From the NCBI GenBank assembly GCA_964247055.1, contig OZ176059.1, forward strand, positions 2,790,001 to 2,854,000: a stretch of 64,000 bases of DNA. Direction: 5' to 3'. This stretch comes from Paragordius varius (Eukaryota; Nematomorpha). This document shows, piece by piece, positions 50,501 to 60,878 of the stretch; the stretch's first letter is position 1; each line of letters begins with the position of its first letter. The notes under the pieces are model-generated. The model made no database searches. It saw only the letters and a list, made by a program, of their open reading frames with translations, and had not been told where the DNA came from. The translations under genes and the position numbers were made by a program.

Positions 50501-53500
50501 CCATTTACAGTTCAAATACCCTTGAACAATTCAAATTCACCTCAAACAATTCAAATTTACCCTCAGATAATACATGTTTTTTCATATTAAAAATTACCTA
50601 TAAATTATTTAAAAAATAAAATTTTGTTTTAAATTAAAATAACACTGAAAAAATAATAAATTATGCCATAAAGATATATTTTATATTATTTCGACACATA
50701 ATTTATTTTTAAAGTGAGTTTGAATTGTTCGAGGGTGAATAATTGTTTTAGGGTGAATTTGAGTTGTTAAAGGGTGAATTTGAAGTGTAAATGGTATATA
50801 TATATTAGATGACTGGGCAAATTTTAAACATGGATCTTACAAAAATATTATAAAAATATTCCAACTAAATTTTGATTTAAATTTCATTCATTCCATCCAT
50901 ATATAAATTATAAATACCATTTACAGTTCAAACTCACCCTCGAACAATTCAAATTTACCCTAGAATTGTTTTCGAACTAATGTAACACATTATTAATATG
51001 AAATATATCTTTATGGCATAGTTTCAATTTAAATTATAATTTTATTTTTTAAAAATATATAAAAAATATAGGTAAATTTTAATCTTAAAAACATATAATA
51101 TATTCGAGGGTAATTGTTCGAGGGTGAATTCGAATCGTAAATTGTATTTATTATGCCAATGAAGCAGTAATAATTCAAATCAATTGATTAAAAATAGCTT
51201 CATACAAACTTTTTTTTGTACCAATAATGCATAATTAATTAATATGAATAAAAAAATGGTTATATTAGTCATATTGATATTTATGCCATTACGTACATAA
51301 AAAATATATATACCATTTACAGTTTAAATTCACCCTAAAAATAAATTATGTATTTTTAGGCTAGTATAACTCATCATCAATCAGAAATATGTTTTTACGA
51401 CATAGTTTATTATTTTTTCAGCATTATATTAATTTTAAACGTAATTTCATTTTTTAAAAATATAAAAAAATATAGGTAATTTTTAATCTTATAAATAGTT
51501 TATTTCAGGATGAATTTGAATTGTTCGAGGGTAAATTTGTATTTTTAAGGGTTAATTTGAACTGTAAATGGTATATTATGTAAGATTTTTAAATTTTTTC
51601 TAAAATAAGCTTATAAATTTCGCTTTCATATACGGTATTTAATATTTTGTATGAAATTCTTGGGATACTGTTACTACTCTCCAAATTTATATCATAATCC
51701 ATTTGCGTTATTGTTATATTTTGATTTACATTTCCTCTTTTAAGATATTTATATTTATTTTAACAAATTTTTCTTTTTTAATCATCTTTTTAAGTGCAAT
51801 AAATATAATTATAAAAAGGTCGACTTCGATTCCCTGGGTGCCGTTGTAAATCACAATGTAATACCAAACAATGCATTTGTTTTGCCGCTATGAGAGAATG
51901 TGACCCTGATCTATGTACCTCTTGTGGAGCAAGTAATGAAACCTTTTCAAAAAAAAAAATTTTTTTTCATAAAGTTTTTTGTTTTCAAAAACCACAATTT
52001 TTAATAAAAAAAAAATGTAAAAAATTTTGAATTAAACAGTTTAAAAACGTAAAAGAATGTTATTTGCTCTCTCAAAAGGACCATAGTTTTAGTTTTTTAT
52101 ATAACTTATTTATACGTTAATGTAATACGAGATTTTGAGTGGAACAGATGTGTTTTTCAAACCCAAACTATAAAGTTTAGTAGTATTTACCTACTTAAAA
52201 TATAATAAGAATCTTATAAAAAGTAATTAACTATATAAACTAATTGGTCATATTAATCAAGTTTCGACTTTTTTTAAAAAAAAATTTTTGTATTAATATC
52301 AAATGTCATAAACTAATATATTTTATTAGGGCTATTTTGTTGGATAGATGCCAAATTAAATTGATTAATATTTTACTGTCAAATATAAATTTTTAAGTTA
52401 AGTTGTTATCGTGATTTTGGTTAATAACACCTTTATTCAATTATTTTAACCATAAAACCTTTTTTGGTTGAAACCTTGTAAGGTTGAGTACAATGAATGA
52501 CTTTTATGTAAATAATACAGTAAAAACTGATATTAAACTACGGACAAAATGTAAAAAAATAAAGACAAATATTTTTTTCAAAAGACAACCATACTTTTAA
52601 AAAACCTTAATTTTTGCTATATATAATAATTAATTACAATCGTAAACTGCTTAATTGATTGTGCTACCAATTTACATTTCTATTTTATATTTTGCAGTTT
52701 AATACAATCAGTTATATTCAAAAAAATCAAGATTCTAAAATATGGTTGTCTTTTAGAAAAAAAATATTTGTCTTTATATTTTTCTTTTTGTCCGTATATT
52801 TTCAATTTTTATTGTATTACGGCACTTTTTAAATATGTATATTTTTCCTCCAATCACGGCAAATTTTTTTTCTTTGATTTTATACATGATAGACCAAATT
52901 TCTATAAAAAGGTTTTGTGTGATGTGAATATTAATCGTTCCCAAAACAGGCCTCATATTTAAAATTTTATATTTTTATCATATAATATATATACCATTTA
53001 CAATTCAAGTTCACCCTCGAACAATTCAAAACCACCCTTGAACCATTCAAATTCTCCCTTGAACATTAAAATTCTCCCTAAAAATAAAATATGTGTTTTT
53101 GGGCTTATATAACTTATTATTAAGATATAAAATATATCTTTATAACTAAGTTTTTTTATTTTTTCAGTATTATTTTAATTACAAACAAAATTTTATTTTT
53201 TTTAAAATATAATAGGTAATATTTAATCTTAAAAAGGCACACACACTTTATTTTAGTTCACTTGATGAATTGTTAGGTGAATTTGATGAATTGTCCAAGG
53301 GTGAATTTGAATTGTTTAAGGGTGATTATAAGTGCAAATGGTATATACATCATTATATATTTTAAGGTAAAATTGGTTGTGAAGTGAGTTGTCGTAACAC
53401 TAATATCCAACGAGGACTGAAAAAGGTTTCATTGCAAACATAATTAATTTTTAGCATTTATTATTATCGTATTCGGATGTGGCTGGTTGGGGTATATTCA

Positions 53501-55448
53501 CTAAATTTGACATTGCTAAAAATGATTTTATTTCCGAATATTGTGGAGAGGTAATATTACCATATATTTTTTTAATTTTGTAAAAATCAAATTATAGATT
53601 ACTTATATTATAGGTGTTTTTTTGAGAATTATAAATTATTTAGTAAAATTTTTAATTTTGAAACAACAACTTTATATTCAAGAACAATTTGAGGTTTAAA
53701 TGTCATTTTACTTTCGATTAAAAAATGTTGCCATGAAAATAAATATGTTGTCCATAAATGTGAAATAAAGTTATTCCTTTTTTAAATGATAATGGCTTTA
53801 AAAAGCGAAAATATTATTTTTTTGAGTTAAAAAGCTCTGTTTTTACAAAATAAATAAAATATAAATATAGGTATATTACAAAATTAAATTTAATATTTTA
53901 CCCCACACGCTAGGTTATTAGTCAAGATGAGGCTGAGAGACGTGGAAGAATATATGATAAACATAAATCTAGCTTTCTTTTTAACCTTAATGTCGGTATG
54001 ATGTCTTTACCATTTACAGTTCAAATTCACCCTTGAACAGTTCAAATTTACCCTTGAACAATTCAAATTCACCCTTAAATAAATTATGTGTTTTTTTAAT
54101 TTTTAAAAATACCTTTATTTTTTAATATTTCAAAAATATGAAATTCTGTTCAAAAAGTATGTCGTTATTTCATATGAATATGAGTAATATAAACCCGAAA
54201 ACATATAATTTATTTTTAGGGTGAATTTGAATTGTTTGAGGATGAATTTAAATTGTAAATGGTATATATACCTTATTAATGAGTCTGACGCTTTCAGAGG
54301 GTTTTAAATATAAGCAATTGTATTAATATCAATTTAAATGTTAGAATTTCTATAACTTAAAATTTGATCCATTTCTTTATATATATATATGGAAAAAGCC
54401 TAAATAAGTTAATTAGATGCTTATGTTTTGTAATTAAACTCTTTTTAAAAAATTAAAATTATACGTGCAAAACATAAAAGGTATAAAGACAAATATTTTT
54501 TAAGACAACCATACTTACTTTTTAATATATCGATTCTTTGAATAGCAAAATATAAAATAGAGATCTATATTGGTAACACGATTAAATATATATTTTATAT
54601 TTGTAAATATATATTTAAAGCAAAAATTCAGGTTCAAAAGTATGGTTGTTTTTTGAAAAAAATATTTATCTTTATATTTTTATGTTTTGTTCGTATATTT
54701 TAACTTTTTACTATTACTTATACTTTTTTCATATCTTTTTCTCCATTAAACTTATCATAACGACACGAGATTTATATTAATTATTAAATATTTTTTATAC
54801 CACACACAATTTATATTTAGTGTTTTATATAATTAAATTTTTCTTCGTGTTTTTTAGATTTCGTTGTAGATGCTACACGGAAGGGAAATAAAATTAGATT
54901 TGCAAATCATTCACACACCCCAAATTGTTATGCTAAAGTTTTGATGGTTAACGGAGATCATAGGATAGGTATTTTTGCTAAGCGACACATTAAAGCCAGT
55001 GAAGAATTATTTTTTGATTACAGGTAACTTAACTTAATTTAACGTATATTTAACCTCCTGGGGTGACTTTACTTATGTACGGCTTGCGAAAAATTTGAAA
55101 ATTTCCATAATTTGCAAAAAAAATTGTTCACAAATCTTGTTAAAATTGATATTACCTAAACAATTTTTCTGATAAAGTATGCTATATTGGCATAAACTAG
55201 TCAAAATTATTGTTTGTATTATTATGTTTTTCACAATTTCTACGTTTAATAAAACCTACTAAATTTCTTATAAATGCCCATATATTTTTATAATGCGCCC
55301 CGCGATTCTTGTACACCCCTATATTTAATTATGCCGTATATGGCATTATACATAAAATGAGTGAGAAATTAACTGTGTTTTAATATGGTTGGACTGGGGT
55401 ATATAACACAAATTGCTTTATCACTTTATTATAAAATACATATGGGCA

Positions 55449-55490
<42 letters not shown>

Positions 55491-56124
55491 TATATATAAC
55501 GTAAAAATACGAACAATATATATATATATATCACCTATTTGCTAGTTTATTGCCAAAATTCGGTAAAACTTATTCAAAAATTTCAATACTAAGAATGCAT
55601 AAATAAAAAGCAATATATTTGTAAAATTATTAAATCTCGTGCTTATTAAGTATTTTTTATAATTTAACGTGGGCCGTATGTTGGACACCCCGGAAAAATA
55701 ATAATTTACAACCAATATAGTTTCTAAAATTATTACAATTAATATAATAAAATGATTTTTTTTTAAACCATATTCTTTGTCGGTAATAAAACAAATAAAA
55801 AAGTACATTGTTATTAAGATATAATTAAATTATTCTTTGAAATAGAATCATATATTTGGTTAAAATATTTTAGTATGAGTTATGGTTCATTAAATTATTA
55901 TCCATATTCCGTTTTTTTTTTCAAAATACTCTGATATAATTGTTAGTAAGAATGGGTTATATATTCTCTTATTTATTCTATAATGGCAAATATTTATATA
56001 TATATAATTTTTTATTTTTAACGAACTTTTAATTAGGTATGGTCCTATGGATGCCCTTAAATACGTTTTGCATGAGAAGAAAGGGAGAAATCATGCACGT
56101 AAAGCATCAAATAAATCACTTTAA
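41425..56124 (+). CDS. E(z): E(z)/EZH histone H3K27 methyltransferase (PRC2), 22 exons
   Basis: Exons: 41425-41432, 41457-41538, 41565-41615, 41638-41757, 42183-42561, 43123-43215, 43242-43407, 43581-43642, 44493-44660, 45620-45726, 46180-46249, 46732-46868, 47303-47396, 47971-48247, 49625-49860, 50250-50444, 51819-51932, 53367-53425, 53455-53550, 53914-53995, 54858-55023, 56037-56124. They join in phase to 949 aa (human EZH2 about 750). Landmarks: [11 protein letters not shown] then [13 protein letters not shown]...[28 protein letters not shown]-like [23 protein letters not shown] ([59 protein letters not shown]); SET ([72 protein letters not shown]). Asn/Thr/Ser-rich insertions account for the extra length, one of them inside the CXC. 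Five introns are 22-29 nt. The exon 5 donor (GTTTGT) is chosen by phase and is the least certain junction. AATAAA at about 56143. Confidence 0.94.
42834..43060. repeat. MITE family E, copy 2 (E(z) intron 5)
   Basis: Runs from TACAGTCATGTATCCTTTAT to its reverse complement ending ATACATGACTGTA, flanked by TA. The arms are about 90 bp of inverted repeat ('cgttaaatgggcataaat', 'atttggtaaaaaatg', 'aacaagagctctatgg' and complements). 227 bp, a near-perfect hairpin. A long (TA)n run follows directly. Confidence 0.88.
44003..44470. repeat. MITE family C, copy 2, with expanded right arm (E(z) intron 8)
   Basis: The left arm has about three 21-bp units ('ttcaaattcaccctcgaaca' and variants). The right arm (44230-44456) has about ten units of the GGTGAATTTGAATTGTTCAAG type plus a partial one, then AAATGGTAT. 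The 21-bp period keeps a minus-strand frame open for 70 codons, which is an artefact. It ends 22 nt before exon 9. Confidence 0.88.
44786..44866. repeat. MITE family C, fragment (right arm)
   Basis: 'gggtaaatttatattgtttg', 'agggtgaattttaattgttt', then 'ggtgaatttgaattcaag' and 'cgaactgtaaat': about three arm units and the terminal word, without centre or left arm. E(z) intron 9. Confidence 0.6.
45200..45327. repeat. MITE family F (E(z) intron 9)
   Basis: Left end TATAGTAGGGCAATTTACAA; right end TTGCGAATTGCCCCCTACTA then TA. Inner inverted words 'gtatgtatggaaaaaag' and 'tttttttccatacactac'. 128 bp, TA-flanked. A fragment of the same family is at 14220-14263. Confidence 0.8.
45769..46122. repeat. 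MITE family C, copy 4 (E(z) intron 10)
   Basis: ATACCATTTACAGTTCATAT at the left with about five arm units; conserved centre ('aaataaattatatgtttt', 'gtttattattttttcagta', 'ggtaatttttaatctta'); right arm of two or three units ending 'gcaaatggtat'. It makes up most of the 453-bp intron. Confidence 0.85.
46309..46618. repeat. MITE family C, copy 5 (E(z) intron 11)
   Basis: Starts 'atactatttacaattcaaat', with 'ttcacccttgaacaattc' units and the conserved centre, and ends with three GGTGAATTTGAATTGTTC-like units and 'gaagtgtaaatggt'. About two thirds of the 482-bp intron. Confidence 0.82.
49140..49152. repeat. G13 homopolymer (E(z) intron 14)
   Basis: Thirteen G in a row in otherwise AT-rich intron. 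A similar G run (C on the gene strand) at 63169-63183 forms the pyrimidine tract in front of a fizzy-related exon. Confidence 0.85.
50499..50797. repeat. MITE family C, copy 6 (E(z) intron 16)
   Basis: TACCATTTACAGTTCAAATA at the left directly after a (TA)n run that begins 15 nt beyond the exon 16 donor. Right arm ends GAAGTGTAAATGGTATATA, followed by more TA. Confidence 0.82.
50913..51147. repeat. MITE family C, copy 7 (E(z) intron 16)
   Basis: 'ataccatttacagttcaaac' at the left with two units, then the conserved centre; right arm short ('gggtgaattcgaatcgtaaa'), ending 'ttgtat'. Second of three copies in this intron. Confidence 0.78.
51309..51573. repeat. MITE family C, copy 8 (E(z) intron 16)
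   Basis: 'taccatttacagtttaaatt' at the left; right arm 'ggatgaatttgaattgttc', 'gagggtaaatttg', 'aactgtaaatggtat'. Third copy in this intron. Confidence 0.82.
52516..52816. repeat. MITE family D, copy 2 (E(z) intron 17)
   Basis: TACAGTAAAAACTGATATTA at the left and TTTCAATTTTTATTGTA at the right. Inside are 'acggacaaaatgtaa' and 'aaaagacaaccatacttt' with their complements. TA-flanked, 301 bp. Confidence 0.83.
52990..53345. repeat. MITE family C, copy 9 (E(z) intron 17)
   Basis: 'ataccatttacaattcaagt' plus four left-arm units; right arm 'aagggtgaatttgaattg', 'tttaagggtgattata', 'gtgcaaatggtat'. It ends 21 nt before exon 18, so the exon 18 acceptor context abuts the element. Confidence 0.83.
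54008..54264. repeat. MITE family C, copy 10 (E(z) intron 20)
   Basis: 'taccatttacagttcaaatt' starts only 12 nt after the exon 20 donor. Three left-arm units, centre in partly altered form, right arm 'gggtgaatttgaattgtttg' and 'aattgtaaatggtat'. Confidence 0.83.
54450..54716. repeat. MITE family D, copy 3 (E(z) intron 20)
   Basis: 'attatacgtgcaaaacataa', 'agacaaatattttttaaga', 'caaccatact' at the left; 'agtatggttgttttttg', 'tttatgttttgttcgtat' at the right. Outermost tips decayed. Confidence 0.7.
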
Positions 56125-58593
56125 CAAAGATACCCAAAACATAATAAAATTTGCTATATTGTTTTTATGATTTGTAAATTGTCGCGTTTGTTGTTAAAAT
56201 TAATCATAAAATAAATTGTTTTTATTATAAAAAAAACGCACATATTAATTTATTCAACGATTAGACAGATAAAAAATTAGAGGTATTTGACGGCCAGATG
56301 GTTATATAAATTTTTTTTATAATTTGTTAAAAAATGTCATGATCTCAATTTATACAAGTGATGAAAAATAAAATTTACCCTACTATAAAAGGAGCCATCT
56401 AAATATTCAACTCTAATAATTTATTTTTCATATTTTTGTTCATCTTTTGATTCTATTGGTCAATCGAATCCAAATTGTGTTGATTGAATTTTCATACAGC
56501 ATGATCGGAATATATTTGTTATGATTGCATAATGGGTAAATATAATGTCCGAAATAAAAACAATAGCTTTAATCAATCAAAAACATCCCGCTAAAGGTAT
56601 TTAGAATGATAATAATTTTATAAATTGTCTTATATTAGGGATTTTTAAAAGAAAGGCAAAAAGGCCAGCGATTGCTGCGTTAAAATGCAGCTAAAATTTA
56701 GATAAAAAGTGGTATAAAAAACACTTTTTACTTTAAAAAACTTAATAATTTTAAATTAATTTAATAAATGATTTTTACCCAAAACACTTGAGAGGATATA
56801 CGAATCATACCATTAATATCTAAAAGCTAGTATAAATTGTTTTTATAAAGAAATACATAATAATTTTGCGGTTTTAATTCTTTTTTTGTGCATGTTAAGA
56901 AACCAAATAATTTGGTTAAATCCTATAATCCATTTGAATTTTTCGATTTGGTTAATTATAATTAATCTTTTTAAAAACTCATTCTACACCAAATTCAAAA
57001 CAACATAATTGGTTTCAAATAGAGAGGTATCCAACACAAATGGCTTCGCGGGCCTTATTTTAAACTCAAAATTTTAAAAATAAGCATTCATATTTAATTA
57101 GATTTGAAACATAAGACTGCAAAATGCAAACACAGTTTAACAAATTTTTTATAGTTTGTTGCGAATTGGATAGACTTATTTCTAAGGATCCAATTATGAA
57201 TATCGATTAAAATTTTAATAACATATTTTAACAAATTGTGTAATTCCAAATTTTTTGGGAGCCGCATGTTAAACACCCTTGGTTTAATACAATAAATACT
57301 TAATAAATTTGTCGGGCAATAACAGTAAATATATTAGTTTATTTTAACCAAATTATAAAAAATTTAAAGGATATGTATGTAAGTTTTCCATATATATTTT
57401 GATCTATGAGTAGACCTTATGATTTCCAATCCAGAAAAAATTAGTTTTTTAATAATGTAAACCAAATCAAACTATTCGATATGTGCGGGTTAACAAAAAA
57501 ACTTATAAATTAAATATTACCAAGGATATATCGACAACCATATTAGTTTATTAAAAACTTGGGCCGGGAAAATGATTCCCGGCAACAGGTAACACATTTA
57601 TTTTTAGTTTGGTTGCAATTTATGAGGAAGTTTTTCAAATATGTCAAGTATGTGTGTAATGATAATATATATGTAACACATAGTTGTGATTGATGGTATA
57701 GATAGGTAGTCTTAAAATGTGCTTTTTCCTCAAAAAACATTACATCGATAAGATGGATTGATATGCAAAATTTTGCTGATAAAAATCATTAATATACTAA
57801 TAAGTGTATATGTGTGTGATAATATAAAACAAAACATTAAACTTGACAATACATAAATAATGAATGGTCTAATACTTTAAAACAAAGCCTGGACTTTACA
57901 ATATGAATGGACAAACTGAAGCGTTGAATTTCTTAAACAACCATAAAATTATGGACAAAAATATAGATAAATATGCTATAAATTAAAAATGGGAAATATA
58001 TATATATATAGAGCATAAAATACTGTTGTATAATATATGTATATATAGATAGACAATCAAGTATAAAATATGCGCAATAAAAAGGGGCTAAAATTGCATT
58101 ACATATAAAATAAAATAGTAAGATATAGGCTAAAAATTGCGGTTGATCATCAGATATATGTATATATAAATATATGTGCTTATAAAATTAATTCATGAAA
58201 TAATTATAAAAACATGCATTATTGAAATAGAATTGCCTTATTAATGTATAATTCATGTTTTAAAAAACAAGCTTTAAAATCGTGTGTGGGAGTCAACGTA
58301 AAATCTTTAAATCAAAAAAACAATGAATAACAATTACAAGTGAGATATATTTATTTATAAACATGATTGTTTTATATTCACCCACTAAATTATAAAAAAA
58401 ACAAATCAATATATCACTAAAATAAGCGTACAAAGCAATGCATAATTATTTTACTATAAAAAGTGATATAAAAAATGAAGGGATATTAAAAACATTATTT
58501 CCTATACATTTCGGTTGCATTGCAAATTTTATTTTCCATAAACTAAGGCGGCGTTTAAAAATTCCTTGTGGAAAACAAAAAGTAGATATTTAC
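56125..58593. other. Convergent intergenic region, E(z) / fizzy-related
   Basis: Holds the E(z) 3' UTR and AATAAA (about 56143) and, on the minus strand, the fizzy-related poly(A) signal (AATAAA complement at 58528-58533). The rest is AT-rich with short (TA)n runs. No exon or delimited repeat recognised. Confidence 0.6.
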
Positions 58594-58883
58594 TCATCGT
58601 AATTGTTTAAAAAGGTTAAGTTTGGAGTCCGGTTCATGCTAAAATTGAAATATACAGGAATATATAAAATTGGATTACAAATTAATGTTTAAAATAAGGG
58701 GTATTTTGCCCTGCTTTAAATTATTTTTCAACTATATATATATATATATATGTATATGTAAAAGTTACTTTTTGTGGAATTTGACGGTCAAAAACGTTCC
58801 AAAAACGTAAAGTTTCATCTCCGGCCCCGGTAACGATAGATTTACCATCTGGAGATAAGGCCTAAGCATTACAATAAATAAAG

Positions 58884-58914
<31 letters not shown>

Positions 58915-60841
58915 GAATAAATTTATAAAAGATGGCAGTTTCCAATCGTAACAATGAGTTAGTAAATAACTTTATTCTATTTTTGGTAAAAATATTTTTG
59001 GTTTATTACGAATTTACTCTTGCATCAATTAATTTATTACTTTTGTGTGACTTTCACTTTTAAAAATCGATTTTATGCTTGTTCTCACTATTTAATTCGT
59101 TTTCGTTGCTAGTACAACATTATATCGTAATTTTATTTATTATCCAAATGATAAAATGATGCAAAAAACAAATGAAAGGACCTACAATGTTTCAACAATA
59201 ACTAAAATTTTTACTGTAATCAAATATGATAATTAATTTTTGAATTAAATGGTTCCACTTATAATGTAAAAAACAGCATACCAAATATAAGACACGATAA
59301 GTGTGTCCGGTCAAAACGGCGATTTGTGATAAGGATGGGTACTTCCAAACTATAATCTGATTTTGTGAATATCCGTGGGTGCTTACCTATTTTACCCAAA
59401 TAAATATTTAAAACGCAACATTTAATGTGAGTTGACCCATTTTTTTTACCTATTATTGTAACAAATGACTTTCTTATCTTTTATTATCGCAAAAACAACT
59501 TTACTAATCTCTTTTCGCGTAAGCGCAATGCCTATTTATTAACGAGGTAAATGTAATCACTGTGTTATATGTAAAAAAATCTTGTTTTTTTTTACATTTG
59601 CATGCCAAACACACCAATAAAATATTATATTTATGTTAAAAAATAACTTTACTCTTTTTTCAACTTTTTAATACATATTTTTGGTCGTAATTTCGCAAAA
59701 AAAAGAAATTTTGACAATTAAATCACATTTTTTTTCAAAAAAAAGCAGCAAAAAGCACATACAAATTCATCCGGGTAATGAGACCATGATAGATTACATA
59801 TTTGACTACCCGTACAAACTGACAGTCGAGACCGAGAATCACTAATGAGTGTGTTCCAAAACCGAAGAGTTCGGTCCGCCGTCCCACCCCCGCTAACGAG
59901 ACAACCGCGCTGGTGCGGGTTCCACGCTATAGCCTTGATAGCGGCATTGTGTTCTATTTTAAGTTAGTTAGTTAGATAGTTAGTTAGTTATATAGTTATA
60001 GATGTAAAATTGTATGCATAAAGAGACAAAACGTAAAAAATAAAGACAATCATATTTTTCATACTATTTTACCAACCTGAGTTTTTAAACACTATATTAT
60101 ATTACATTGTTTTGGGTTACGAAACGGGTATTAAAAATGTAAATTGGAAATATACTCAATATAATTAATTCATTGAAATATATAATTTAGGTAAAAAATT
60201 GAAGTTATATAAAATGTATATGGTTTTCTTTTAATTTTTTACGTTTTACCTGTATAACATTTAATGTATAAAGAGATAAAAAGTTAAAAAGGGTAAAAGG
60301 TAAATATTTTTTGTAAAAAAAAACACCCAATTTTCCAACATATAATTTTGAGTTTGAAAAGAGATATAAACATGCAATATTTTACCATTAAATATAAATT
60401 ATATAAAAAATCAATGATTGAATCAAAAATATTTCAAACACTAAAAGAAAAAATTTTAATGTTTTTATACATTCACATTAACTATAATTTTATTTGATTT
60501 ATATTTTAAAAAGAGGTAAAAATCTACCCAAATATTCATTGACAGGGGTTGTGGCATACCGTAGATCCCACAACAATAATTTATTATCATTTCCACCCGT
60601 TGCTAATTGCATTCGATCAGGTGACCATTTCATACCACATATCTTGTATATGAATCAAAAACAAGGGCAGGCCATTAAAATTAAATAAAAAATGTATTAT
60701 ATATATATATATATATATTTATATTATTTTGAATGTTTATTAATGTATTTATAATCAAAATAAAAATTTATTATATAAAACCATTTTAATTAAAATGTAA
60801 TGGGAAATTAATTTATTTATAATCAAAACATAATAAAAACT

Positions 60842-60878
<37 letters not shown>

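Noticed and set aside
55542-55808. Minus-strand 88-residue hydrophobic frame in E(z) intron 21
   Set aside because: Ile/Phe/Asn-rich translation of AT-rich intron DNA, no conserved motif, no splice or promoter context.
60494-60688. Plus-strand frame and other frames in 60.5-63.3 kb
   Set aside because: Antisense or alternative frames of the fizzy-related exons on the minus strand.
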